64,000 bases of DNA, taken from contig WHTP01000009.1 of the NCBI GenBank assembly GCA_009377695.1, forward strand, positions 1 to 64,000, read 5' to 3'. The notes below the pieces were generated by a model. It had not been told where the DNA came from and searched no databases. It saw only the letters and a list, made by a program, of their open reading frames with translations. The position numbers and the translations under genes were made by a program. Below, one piece after another: positions 33,790-42,335 of this stretch; position 1 is the stretch's first letter; each line of letters starts with the position of its first letter. This stretch comes from Hyphomicrobiales bacterium (lineage in GTDB: Bacteria > Pseudomonadota > Alphaproteobacteria > Rhizobiales > Xanthobacteraceae).

Positions 33790-34809
33790 CGTGTTGGACG
33801 CGCGTTGGTTATGGCAAGCGGGCTGAGGGTAGGCGGCTTAATGGCACGCGGCAAGCGAGGGAAGGTGAGACATTTCCACCTGTCGTTCCGGGGCGCCGCA
33901 AAAGCGCCGAGCCCGGAATCCATAACCATGGCTGCGGCGTATGGGCCCGCGGTGGAGTTTACCGTCGGCCGCGCCTTTGCGCGGACCCGATGGCTCCGGA
34001 ATGACCGCGGAGTATTCCGCACACGCATCATCCTTCTCGCGAGGCAATGGCTCCTCCGAGGTTTGCTTGCCATCCCCTCGCACCATGCGAGGGAGCGGAG
34101 CGCCGACAGGCGCTCGGGTGCTGCGGCAACCCGCTCGCGGACCAATAACGTAGGCCCGCAGGCGCATAGCGCGTTGAAGACGCGCGTAAACGCGCTTGAG
34201 CGAGGCGCCTTGCGCCCTTGCGGACGCTCGCCTCTCGGCGCTCCACTGCGGCGATTTTCGGCTTTCGGGCCCTGGCTAACGCGAGACCTTGCGTCACGGC
34301 CTCGATCGTCACGCGAAGACCCTTCGCGTCCGCCCTTAGTAGTCGGAGCGGTGTCCCGAAGCCCCCCGGGTGTTGCTTGCAAGGCAACGCTGAGCACGCC
34401 GGTCCCGACCTGCCCATGCGATGCCTCGCGACGAGCACCTTCGGCGGGCGGGACGGCGCGACGATAGGCGAAGGCAAGCGCCAGTCAAACGAAAGCGCGA
34501 GTTATGCAGAGCGGACGGTGGGCAAGGTGTTGATGCGCGTGATGCAAAGGATGGAGTAAACGCGGGGACATCAGCAAAACTCGTATCCACAGAGATCATG
34601 CGTGACCCGATGAGCGCAGCAATATGCGGAGTACGCGCGAAGAGGCGGGCCCGATGTCGCTCTGCTCATCCATCGGCTACTTGCTGCCTCAGGGGCATTG
34701 ACGATGTCCGCTTTGACCTTGAGCGGAAGTCCGTGGCGGACAAGCGTCACGTGTGGCAAGCTGAAAGCATGCTTGTTGTCGCATGTCTGAAGCGAGGGAG
34801 CGCTGACCG
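33790..34809. other. Non-coding stretch with degenerate repeats
   Basis: About 1.0 kb without a credible gene. 33883-34008 is a worn copy of the GTCATTCCGGGG palindrome (left half to CATAACC, right half ending GGAATGACC). The part 34040-34560 holds many short inverted repeats (GCGTTGAAGACGCGCGTAAACGCGC near 34170) and overlapping open frames on both strands of Arg/Ser/Ala-rich composition, which do not look like proteins. It may be a dispersed repeat of the genome; no function is assigned. Confidence 0.6.
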
Positions 34810-35187
34810 ATGCCGCGGCCATACAAGCTCTCCTGCCACTGCGGCGCGATCCGGTTGGAGGTCGATGCCGAACTGGCGGGTCTTCACGAGTGCAACTGCT
34901 CGACGTGCGCACGCTCCGGATTCACACACTGGAAGGTGCCTGTGGAGGCCGTGCGCCTCGTCACACAGAAGCGCCGGCTTTCCACATATCTCTGGCGTGA
35001 TGCAGATGGCGGCCACCATTTCTGCCCGACCTGCTTCTGCCCGACCTGCGGTACACCAATTCTCCGGACCGGCTACCGGGACCGCATCTCAGTGAATGCC
35101 CGCTGCCTGGAAGGCATAGATGTCTTCGAGCTTGAGGTGAGCCGATATGATGGGCGCAATCTCATGCCTCCCGGTCCGACGCTCTAA
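34810..35187 (+). CDS. GFA (glutathione-dependent formaldehyde-activating) family protein
   Basis: A 125-residue zinc protein: KLSCHCGAIRLEV (Cys9, Cys11), HECNCSTCARSG (Cys28, 30, 33) and GGHHFCPTCFCPTCGTPIL near 68-84. The usual family has a single FCxxCGT block here; this one has a perfect 15-bp duplication (35020-35034 repeated at 35035-35049) that adds FCPTC. The duplication may change the second zinc site. Substrate unknown: most GFA members are of unproven function. It has no operon partners; the tRNA-His follows. Confidence 0.88.
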   Translation: MPRPYKLSCHCGAIRLEVDAELAGLHECNCSTCARSGFTHWKVPVEAVRLVTQKRRLSTYLWRDADGGHHFCPTCFCPTCGTPILRTGYRDRISVNARCLEGIDVFELEVSRYDGRNLMPPGPTL

Positions 35188-35429
35188 AGTGACGTCTCAT
35201 TAACGACTTGTAGCAGCGGTAGCTAGGCTCACCCTCCATTGGCGCACCGACAACCGAGTGAGAAATACGGGTTGGCTCTCGCGACTTCCGCTTCCACCCA
35301 AAGCGGCTGTTCCAGGGATCTGCGGTGAAAGTCCGGATCGGGGTCAAAGGCGGACTCCGCGATCCGCACCAACTGTGATCTCCATCACATCGCTTGATCT
35401 GTGATTGGCCTAATTCAGATGCATCTTGT

Positions 35430-35506
35430 GCAGCTGAAGCTCAGTTGGTTAGAGCGCCGGTCTGTGGAACCGGAGGTCGGTGGTTCGAACCCACCCAGCT
35501 GTACCA
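35430..35506 (+). tRNA. tRNA-His (GTG anticodon)
   Basis: A full cloverleaf with acceptor GCAGCTG/CAGCTGT, D-stem GCTC/GAGC, anticodon stem CCGGT/ACCGG with loop CTGTGGA (GTG at 35464-35466), T-stem GGTGG/CCACC and encoded CCA. The base before position 1 is T, not G, and the discriminator is A, the form known in many alphaproteobacteria that lack G-1. Confidence 0.95.
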
Positions 35507-35542
35507 TTTCCGTTGAGTCCGTTCCTACGACGCCAATTCCGG

Positions 35543-36128
35543 CTATTCGCGCAGTGGCTTGAGAAGTTGCCGCAGCATTGAGCGAACGATGACGCGGTGA
35601 AAAGGGAGCACGGCCGCAAGGTAGACACGGCCCAAAAGATTGTGCGTTCGAACCACGGTCGTGGTTTGTCACCCACTGGCCGCTGCCTGCCGGAGCAATG
35701 TCCACAACCACGCGAAAATCCAAGTGCTTGTCATCGAAGCCCGCGACCAGGCGATCGGGCGTTTCGCTGACCACGGGAAAGATGCCGATCACGTCTGACG
35801 TATCTGTCTTTTCCGGAACCGACGTCTTGAGGCCAAACGGCGCGACGAGAAGATTGCGCGCAGCCAACAGGGCCTTAATCCACGCCGGTGAGGAGCCAAA
35901 GATTCTCTCCGCAGCCAGCCGGGCATCGAGACCTGGATATTTGATGGCAACGCCATAGGCGTCAATAAACTGCGCGCCGATCAGCAGTCTGTCGGCTTCA
36001 ATGTCTGGTTTGATCGCTTGGACGTTGATTTTCGCTGTCGCCCGAGAACAAGAAAGACGCCGGTCAACGCTTGATAGCAGGTCTCTCGCCGTCCGGCATG
36101 CGGACTTCGTGACTCTCCGCCAAGTCAA
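35543..36128 (-). pseudogene. DUF2867-family gene broken by a frameshift
   Basis: One frame encodes the family-like AQFIDAYGVAIKYPGLDARL, APFGLKTSVPEKTDTSDVIG, FPVVSETPDRLVAGFDDKHL and FRVVVDIAP. At the AAA of 35665-35667 the homology continues in the next frame as TTTVVRTHNLLGRVYLAAVL and LRQLLKPLRE, ending at TAG 35543. Removing one A restores a typical DUF2867 protein of about 170 residues. No standard start codon precedes KINVQAIKPD nearby; the frame opens at a TTG at 36128. It is either a decayed gene or has a sequencing error. Confidence 0.85.
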
Positions 36129-36558
36129 AGAGCGGACGTCTGCCTATTGTCCCGATTCCGAAGTTCGTACCATTTCGCGGCAGCCTTTCATGCATTGAAC
36201 TCTTCCGCGTCCGGTCTGTCCAAGCGAAAACCGCCGAAGACCTGGGTGGGTTCCGCGTGGATACTGACGGGGATGCGTGAACAAGCCGCACAGTCGCGCA
36301 CAGACGTCGCTACACTCATCCCAGCAGGTGCCCGTCCGGCGCGATTACCAAATTACCATCGCGGGCTGGCTGCATGCAGAAATCGTCAATGTCTCCGCTA
36401 AGTCAAAAGCAGAGTCTGCCGACGCTGCGCCTTCTCGCAATTGAGGCCAACCGGAACCCACAACCAATCGCCTGAACCGTTCGCCTGGCGATTGAATTTT
36501 GCCATGATTCAGCCCAGGCTTTCCCATATTGTCATTGCGGTCCTGAGGGGAGGGCTCA
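36129..36558. other. Intergenic stretch without recognised features
   Basis: About 430 bp with only short overlapping frames on both strands and no repeat of the three families. GAGGGGAGGG before 36559 is the ribosome site of the next gene. Confidence 0.5.
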
Positions 36559-38589
36559 ATGTTCCCAGCGCGCCCGTTCGCTACTGCCGTGACGGCATTT
36601 TTGCTGATCGCCGGTGCATCTTCCGTCGTCCTTTTCTCGGCAGGCGACGCACTGGCCCAAGGTCCAGCCGGCGCTTGCGAAGACGCGGTCGAGCTCGCGG
36701 TTTTGCCCTCGCCGATCGTGCCCTGGAAGGGCGCGCCTTTGCGCGTCATTTTCGCTGCAGAGAAGCCGCTCGAAGGCGAGCTTTCGCTGATCGCGCCCGG
36801 CGGGCGCGTCGCGGCCAAATCGCGCGAGCGGCACGGCGGACCGCCGTATTCCTGGTTCGCCGAGGTCGCGAAGCCGGCCGCGGGGACATGGCGCGTGACG
36901 CTCGCGCGCGACAATGCGCCGGCCGAGTGCAGCACGATCACGCGCGAGATTGTCGTGCGCAACGACGCCCCGCCGCGGCCGCGCGCGACGGGAAGCAGCG
37001 TCTGGCCCGTGCGCGAAACATGGAATCGCGGGACCGAAAACCTGTATTCCGCATGGATCGAGAAGCTCTTCGACGCGCCGCTTGAGGCGACGCTGTCGTG
37101 GAAGGCGCTGCATGAGGTCCTGCGCGATCGATCGCGCAATGTCCTGTTCAACCATTTGGGGCTCGGCGAAGATTCGATGAAGCTCCTCATTCGCCCCGAC
37201 TGCGCCGACCTTCCGTATTTCTTGCGCGCCTACTTCGCGTTCAAGATGGGGCTGCCGTTCGGCTACGCGAAGTGCAATCGCGGCGGCGCTGGTCAGCCGC
37301 CGAAGTGCTACGCCTGGTGGAACATTCAGAATCTCGAGCCTCCTCCCACTCCTCCGGAAGATAACGCTGAGCCTCCCGCGCCATCGGCCACATCGTCGAC
37401 GGAGCCATTATCTTCGCCATTCGACTTTTTCCGCCGGCCGGCCCCGCGGCCGGCGGCCGGAGTTGCGGCGACAGCATCGCGACCGGCGGCGAGACCAAAG
37501 GGACCTCCGCCAAAGCCGGCGGCCCTCGCGCCGGCGTTCGGCTGGTATTTGCGGGTCATTGCCGACGCCGTCCACTCCGGAGCCGGGCGAACGGCGGCGG
37601 CCGACGACAACAACGATTTTTACCCGGTGCCGCTGAGCCAGGAGGCGCTGCGGCCGGGAACCGTGTACGCCGATCCTTACGGGCACCTGTTGGTGCTCGT
37701 GCGGCGCGTGCCGCAGACGGGTGACGCGGCTGGCGTCTTCCTCGCCGTCGACGCGCAGCCCGATGGGACAGTAGCGCGCAAGCGCTTTTGGCGTGGCAAT
37801 TTCCTGTTCGCGCAGAATCCCGCGCTCGGGGGCCCCGGGTTCAAGCGCTTCCGGCCAATCGTGCGCGAGAGGAACGGCGTCTTGCGGCGGCTGAGCAATG
37901 CCGAAATCGCGAAACATCCGCAGTACGCCGACTTTTCGCTCGATCAGGCGCGGATCGGAGTCGAAGGCTTTTACGATCGAATGGATGACGTGATGTCGCC
38001 AGCGCCGCTCGATCCGGTGCGCGCGATGAAGGAGGCGATCACGTCGTTCGAAGAGCAAGTGAATGCGCGCGTGACGTCGGTCGAGAACGGGCGCAAGTTT
38101 CAGAACAGCGGGCGCGGCGACGCGGCCATGCCGGACGGCGCGGCGATCTTCGAGACCACCGGCGCGTGGGAAGATTTCGCGACGCCGTCGCGCGATTTGC
38201 GCCTGTTGATCGCGCTGGATGTCGTGCGCGGATTTCCGGATCGCGTCGCACGGCGGCCCGACCGATACGCGATGCCTAAGGAGACGAGCGTCGCGGACGT
38301 GAAGGCCGAATTGGAGAGCGTGCTCGCATCGGAGCTTTCGGCACGCAAATTCTCATATCCGCGCAGCGACGGCTCGGAGTGGACACTCACGCTCAAAGAC
38401 GTGGTCGACCGCGCGGCGGCTCTCGAGATGGCGTACAATGTGAACGACTGTGTCGAGCTGCGTTGGGGCGCGCCGGCGAACAGCGACGAGGCCGCGACAT
38501 GCAAACGGTCTGCGCCGCGGGCGCAGCGCGCGAAGATGACGGAGTACCGCGCGTGGTTCAACGAGCGGCGCCGGCCGCCGCGCGGTTAG
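36559..38589 (+). CDS. Exported protein of unknown function with a possible Cys-His hydrolase core
   Basis: A 676-residue protein with a signal peptide cut near LAQ (residue 34). Residues 50-135 look beta-rich and lack a recognised family. A central DCADLPYFLRAYFAFKMG (Cys215) and a later YADPYGHLLVLVRRV (His376) are separated by a Pro/Ala-rich linker (260-325); the arrangement suggests a papain-like or NlpC-like Cys-His pair, which is inference from motifs only. It is followed 12 bp later by an NlpC/P60 peptidase gene, so the pair may act together on the cell wall. No family name can be given. Confidence 0.75.
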   Translation: MFPARPFATAVTAFLLIAGASSVVLFSAGDALAQGPAGACEDAVELAVLPSPIVPWKGAPLRVIFAAEKPLEGELSLIAPGGRVAAKSRERHGGPPYSWFAEVAKPAAGTWRVTLARDNAPAECSTITREIVVRNDAPPRPRATGSSVWPVRETWNRGTENLYSAWIEKLFDAPLEATLSWKALHEVLRDRSRNVLFNHLGLGEDSMKLLIRPDCADLPYFLRAYFAFKMGLPFGYAKCNRGGAGQPPKCYAWWNIQNLEPPPTPPEDNAEPPAPSATSSTEPLSSPFDFFRRPAPRPAAGVAATASRPAARPKGPPPKPAALAPAFGWYLRVIADAVHSGAGRTAAADDNNDFYPVPLSQEALRPGTVYADPYGHLLVLVRRVPQTGDAAGVFLAVDAQPDGTVARKRFWRGNFLFAQNPALGGPGFKRFRPIVRERNGVLRRLSNAEIAKHPQYADFSLDQARIGVEGFYDRMDDVMSPAPLDPVRAMKEAITSFEEQVNARVTSVENGRKFQNSGRGDAAMPDGAAIFETTGAWEDFATPSRDLRLLIALDVVRGFPDRVARRPDRYAMPKETSVADVKAELESVLASELSARKFSYPRSDGSEWTLTLKDVVDRAAALEMAYNVNDCVELRWGAPANSDEAATCKRSAPRAQRAKMTEYRAWFNERRRPPRG

Positions 38590-38601
38590 CGCGGGGATCG
38601 G

Positions 38602-39588
38602 ATGCAATTCGATTGGATGAAGCGGCGCGACTTCGTCACGCTGTTGGGCGGCGCGGCCGGCTGGCTCGGTTCGTGGCCGCTGGCGGCGCGCGCGCAGCAG
38701 GCGGCCAACGCTGCGGCTGAAGCGAGAAGCGGCAACATCGACCCGCGGATCACTCCGGCGCGACGCGACCTCGCGGCAAAGCACCTCGCCGGCATTGTCG
38801 ACGCTCGGCGCTTCGTCGACGGAAAGGCATACGAGATCGGCATCGCGCAGGCCCCCGTGCGCAACGCGCCCTCGCATGAGGCTCCGCTTCTGACTGAAGC
38901 ACTCAAGGGCGAGCGCCTCACGATTTACGACATCAGCGAGGACGGCTGGACGTGGGGACAACTCGCCAGCGACGGCTATGTCGGATTTGTGCCGGCCGAT
39001 GCGCTTCGCGCATCCGGACCTCCGGCGACCCACAAGGTGTCGGCGCTGCGTACGCTCGTTTTTCCCGGCCCTTCGATCAAGCTTCCCCCGATGGAAACTC
39101 TTTCGTTCGGCTGCCGACTTGCCATTGCGCGCATCGACGAGCCGTTCGCGATCGCCGCCTCCGGTGGTCATGTGCCTATGCTTCATCTCGCACCTGTGGA
39201 GACGATAGAAACTGATTTCGTCGCCGTGGCGGAGCGGTTTTTGGGAACACCCTACTTGTGGGGAGGAAAGACCAGTCTTGGCATCGACTGCTCGGGATTG
39301 CTGCAGGTTGCACTCGCCGCCTGCGGCATCCCGTGTCCGCGCGACAGCGACATGCAGGAGCGGGCACTAGGCACTGCGCTTGCGCGTCCGCACGAACTCG
39401 AGCAATTGCGGCGAGGCGATCTTCTGTTCTGGAAAGGCCATGTCGCCATCGTGCGGGACGAAACGAAGCTCCTGCATGCCAATTCCCACCAGATGGCGGT
39501 CGCGTTCGAGCCGATCGCGCCAGCGATCGCCCGCATCCGCGCAATCGCCGGCGAGGTCACCAGTGTGCGCCGGCTGACGACGTCCTGA
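38602..39588 (+). CDS. C40 (NlpC/P60) family peptidase with a Tat-type signal
   Basis: A 328-residue protein. Residues 6-33 (MKRRDFVTLLGGAAGWLG and on to AARAQQ) are a twin-arginine signal like those of ABC binding proteins. A SH3-like region (about 60-135) is followed by the catalytic domain: DCSGLLQVAL (Cys230), GDLLFWKGHVAIV (His280) and LLHANSHQ (His292). The family cleaves gamma-D-Glu-diaminopimelate links in peptidoglycan. The body from NIDPRITPARRDLAAKHL resembles rhizobial C40 proteins that I remember as having no signal, so the N-terminus may be a fusion. Confidence 0.9.
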   Translation: MQFDWMKRRDFVTLLGGAAGWLGSWPLAARAQQAANAAAEARSGNIDPRITPARRDLAAKHLAGIVDARRFVDGKAYEIGIAQAPVRNAPSHEAPLLTEALKGERLTIYDISEDGWTWGQLASDGYVGFVPADALRASGPPATHKVSALRTLVFPGPSIKLPPMETLSFGCRLAIARIDEPFAIAASGGHVPMLHLAPVETIETDFVAVAERFLGTPYLWGGKTSLGIDCSGLLQVALAACGIPCPRDSDMQERALGTALARPHELEQLRRGDLLFWKGHVAIVRDETKLLHANSHQMAVAFEPIAPAIARIRAIAGEVTSVRRLTTS

Positions 39589-39778
39589 CTTTGATTTACG
39601 AAACGGTAGTGTGGCGGCCAGGGTATTCAGGCTTTGCTTTGGCGTGAACTCACGCTGATGCAGATGCTTGGCGAACGCTCACCACTCTCGCGCCCGAAGC
39701 AGATCAGCCATCGCCTCGCTGCGCTGGCATTGCCCGCGAAAGTCGGGGATAAAGCTGCCGCAGCAAATCTGAGCGGCT

Positions 39779-40927
39779 ATGTCCCAGCCTTCTCTCGACG
39801 ACATCCCGGCGAAATCCCAAGCCGAGTCCAGCGACACTTCGCCATCATCGGCGGCGAAACCGCCGCGCTCACGAATCGCAGACGTCGCCGCTACCACCGC
39901 GATCCTGCTCGCGACCTTCGCGGTCGCGTTCGCCGGCGGCTATGCCGCCAAGATCCTGCATTTCCCGCTCCCGTGGATGACCGGGGCGCTGATGATCACG
40001 GCGGCACTCGGGCTTGCCGGCGTCCCGGTGCGTTCGCTGTGGCAGGCGCGCGCCGCCGGGCAGTTCGTGACCGGTGCGGCGGTCGGGACCACGTTCACGC
40101 CCGCGATCCTGGCGACGATCCTCACGCTGCTGCCGGTCATGATGCTGGGCGCGCTCGCGTCCGTTGTCGTCGCGGTCATGGGTGCGCTGATCCTGCTGCG
40201 GCTCGTGAACGTCGACGCCAAGACCGCGATCCTCGCGACCATGCCCGCCGGCGTCATCGAGATGGCGAATATCGCGAACCGCGTGGGCGCCGACCCGCTG
40301 CCGATCATGGTGCTGCAGACCATGCGCGTGGGGCTCACGGTCTGCGCGGCGCCGTTCCTGGTGACCGCGCTGGCGGAAGCCGGCGCGCGCAATGTGGTGA
40401 CGCAGGGCGAGGTGATGTCGTGGCTGACCGTGCTCGCATTGATGGGCGCATCGCTGATGGGCGGGCTGGTGCTTAATCGCTTCGCGTTGCCGAATGCGTG
40501 GTTTCTCGGTTCGCTGTTCGTGATGGCAGCGCTCGGCAGCCTGGGCCTGATCCCGGGGCGCGTGCCCGAGCCGATCATGGTGGTCGCTCAGGTGATCATC
40601 GGGATGACGATTGGCACGCAGTACAAGCACGAATTCCTCACCCGGCTGTTCCGGCTGCTGCTGGCTTCGCTGGTGACGGTGCCGTTTGCGCTGTTCATGC
40701 TGGCATTGCTGGCCGCGCTTTATTCGCTCTTCCTCGGCTATCCGGTCACGACGCTGGTGCTCGCGCTGGCGCCTGCCGGCATCGCCGAGATGGCGCTGAC
40801 CGGGAAGGTCCTCGGCCTCGATGCCGCGCTGATCACCAGCTTCCAGATGGTGCGCATCATCATGGTGATCGGGCTTGCGGCCTGGACCAGCCGGCAGTTC
40901 GAGCGGCTGGTGGCGCGGTGGGGCTGA
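39779..40927 (+). CDS. AbrB-family membrane protein (TIGR03082 type)
   Basis: A 382-residue inner-membrane protein made of two similar halves, each ending in a GMTIGTQY- or GAAVGTTF-like gate motif. Hydrophobic segments include TAILLATFAVAFAGG, FPLPWMTGALMIT, ILTLLPVMMLGALASVVVAV and FLGSLFVMAALGSLGLI. Family members carry the name AbrB or ammonia-monooxygenase-like in databases but are probably transporters; the substrate is unknown. The N-terminal 35 residues are polar and cytosolic. It is alone in its transcript, followed by a dehydrogenase gene 140 bp later. Confidence 0.88.
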   Translation: MSQPSLDDIPAKSQAESSDTSPSSAAKPPRSRIADVAATTAILLATFAVAFAGGYAAKILHFPLPWMTGALMITAALGLAGVPVRSLWQARAAGQFVTGAAVGTTFTPAILATILTLLPVMMLGALASVVVAVMGALILLRLVNVDAKTAILATMPAGVIEMANIANRVGADPLPIMVLQTMRVGLTVCAAPFLVTALAEAGARNVVTQGEVMSWLTVLALMGASLMGGLVLNRFALPNAWFLGSLFVMAALGSLGLIPGRVPEPIMVVAQVIIGMTIGTQYKHEFLTRLFRLLLASLVTVPFALFMLALLAALYSLFLGYPVTTLVLALAPAGIAEMALTGKVLGLDAALITSFQMVRIIMVIGLAAWTSRQFERLVARWG

Positions 40928-41067
40928 AATTCCGCGCGTGAGCCATTCCAGGAGAGGGTGACGGCGTTTGCCGCTCGTTCCGAGCAAGAGCTCATCGATA
41001 GCAGTGTTGATGCGCCCGCTGCACTGGCTTAAGGACTGGCGAGTTGAGGGACAACCAGGAGACGGGT

Positions 41068-42027
41068 ATGGCGAATAATGCACAAAAAGTCGGCTGGATC
41101 GGCGTGGGGCGCATGGGCTTTTCCATGGTGGAGCGCCTGCTCAAGGCCGGCCACGACGTCTCGATCTGGAACCGCACCAGGTCCAAGGCCGAGCCGTTGG
41201 CGGCCAAGGGCGGCAAGATCGTCGACAGCCTGTTCGACCTGAAGGACGTCGATATCCTGTTCTCGATCGTGTCGACCGGCAAAGACCTCGACCAGGTCCT
41301 GTTCGGCAAGAACAGCGTCACCGGCCACGGCGGCAAGCTGCCGAAGATCTTCGTCGATTGCTCGACGATCGCGGTCGAAGATTCCAAATCCATCCGAGAA
41401 CGGCTCAAGCAGCTCGGCAGTGAGTTCGTGGCGGCGCCGATCTCCGGCAACGCCAAGGTGATCAAGGCGGGCCGCCTGTCGGCCGTCCTCTCGGGCGACG
41501 AGCAGGCGGCAAAGACCGTGACGCCGCTGATGGAGACGATCGCGCCGCAGGGCGTCGCTTACGTGGGCGAGGGCGAACTCGCGCGCATCTGCAAGATCGC
41601 GCACAACGTGATGCTCGGTGTCGTGATCGAGAACCTGATCGAGATCACGCTGCTCGCCAACAAGATGGGCGTGCCGCGCCACGCGTTCCTCGCCTTCATG
41701 AACAACAGCGTCATGGGCTCGATGTTCACTGCCTATAAGTCGCCGGCGCTGGTCAATCTCGACTGGACCACGACCTTCACGCCGGAGCTCTTGCGCAAGG
41801 ACATGGACCTCGGCCTCGAGCTCGGGCGCGACTGGGACGTGCCGATGCCGGTGACGGCGGCCGCGCGCGAGGTGCTGCAGTCGCATTTTGGCACCGCGAT
41901 GCTGCAGAAGAACCCGGAGGAGTACCTGCAGAAGGATTTCGCCGCCATGATGGAGACCATGGCGCTGATGTCCGGCATGAAGCTCGAGAGCGAGAACAAG
42001 AACGTGCCGACGGGGCTGGAAAGTTAA
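41068..42027 (+). CDS. 3-Hydroxyisobutyrate dehydrogenase-like NAD(P)-dependent oxidoreductase
   Basis: The 319-residue product starts at the ATG at 41068 after AGGAGA. Cofactor motif WIGVGRMGFSMVERLLKAGH is followed by VSIWNRTRSKAEPL; the substrate motif APISGNAKVIKAGRLSAVLSG and the catalytic-type Lys in CKIAHNVMLGVVIENLIE fit the beta-hydroxyacid dehydrogenase family. Members oxidise 3-hydroxyisobutyrate, tartronate semialdehyde or gluconate-like acids; substrate here is unknown. It is followed by a repeat region and then the FAD monooxygenase gene. Confidence 0.9.
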   Translation: MANNAQKVGWIGVGRMGFSMVERLLKAGHDVSIWNRTRSKAEPLAAKGGKIVDSLFDLKDVDILFSIVSTGKDLDQVLFGKNSVTGHGGKLPKIFVDCSTIAVEDSKSIRERLKQLGSEFVAAPISGNAKVIKAGRLSAVLSGDEQAAKTVTPLMETIAPQGVAYVGEGELARICKIAHNVMLGVVIENLIEITLLANKMGVPRHAFLAFMNNSVMGSMFTAYKSPALVNLDWTTTFTPELLRKDMDLGLELGRDWDVPMPVTAAAREVLQSHFGTAMLQKNPEEYLQKDFAAMMETMALMSGMKLESENKNVPTGLES

Positions 42028-42129
42028 TACTCCGGTCATCCTCAATCAGATTTAATCCGACCAGATCGCCGTAAGCACCGGTCTACGATTATTGAAGTAA
42101 GCATTGTTGTGCGGCGTGCTTGGTCTGCT

Positions 42130-42220
42130 CCCTCTCCCACCGAACTCGGGTTTACCCGAGTTCGGCATTAAAACTCGGGTTTACCCGAGTTCGGCATTAA
42201 TACGCGGTCGGGAGAGGGAT
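42130..42220. repeat. Palindromic repeat with an expanded loop of two 29-bp tandem units
   Basis: The outer arms CCCTCTCCC (42131-42139) and GGGAGAGGG (42210-42218) are inverted. The loop holds two perfect 29-bp units, 42143-42171 and 42172-42200, each with the palindrome AACTCGGGTTTACCCGAGTT followed by CGGCATTAA. Further GGGTGAGGGA-type sequence continues towards the next gene. Confidence 0.9.
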
Positions 42221-42335
42221 GGGTGAGGGATTAGGGTCGATAGGTTCGACCCCCTCTCCCCAACGGCGGGAGGGAGCCCACGAGTTCGCTGCATGCTTGC
42301 TCGCTCACCCGGGAACGAGCGGAGAGGGTTGTCGC

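Noticed and set aside
34218-34559. 113-residue plus-strand frame in the non-coding stretch
   Set aside because: Overlapping frames are open on both strands, there is no ribosome site, and no domain is seen.
42143-42200. Two 29-bp tandem units as a possible CRISPR array
   Set aside because: Units are directly adjacent with no spacer, each is palindromic, and no cas gene is present.
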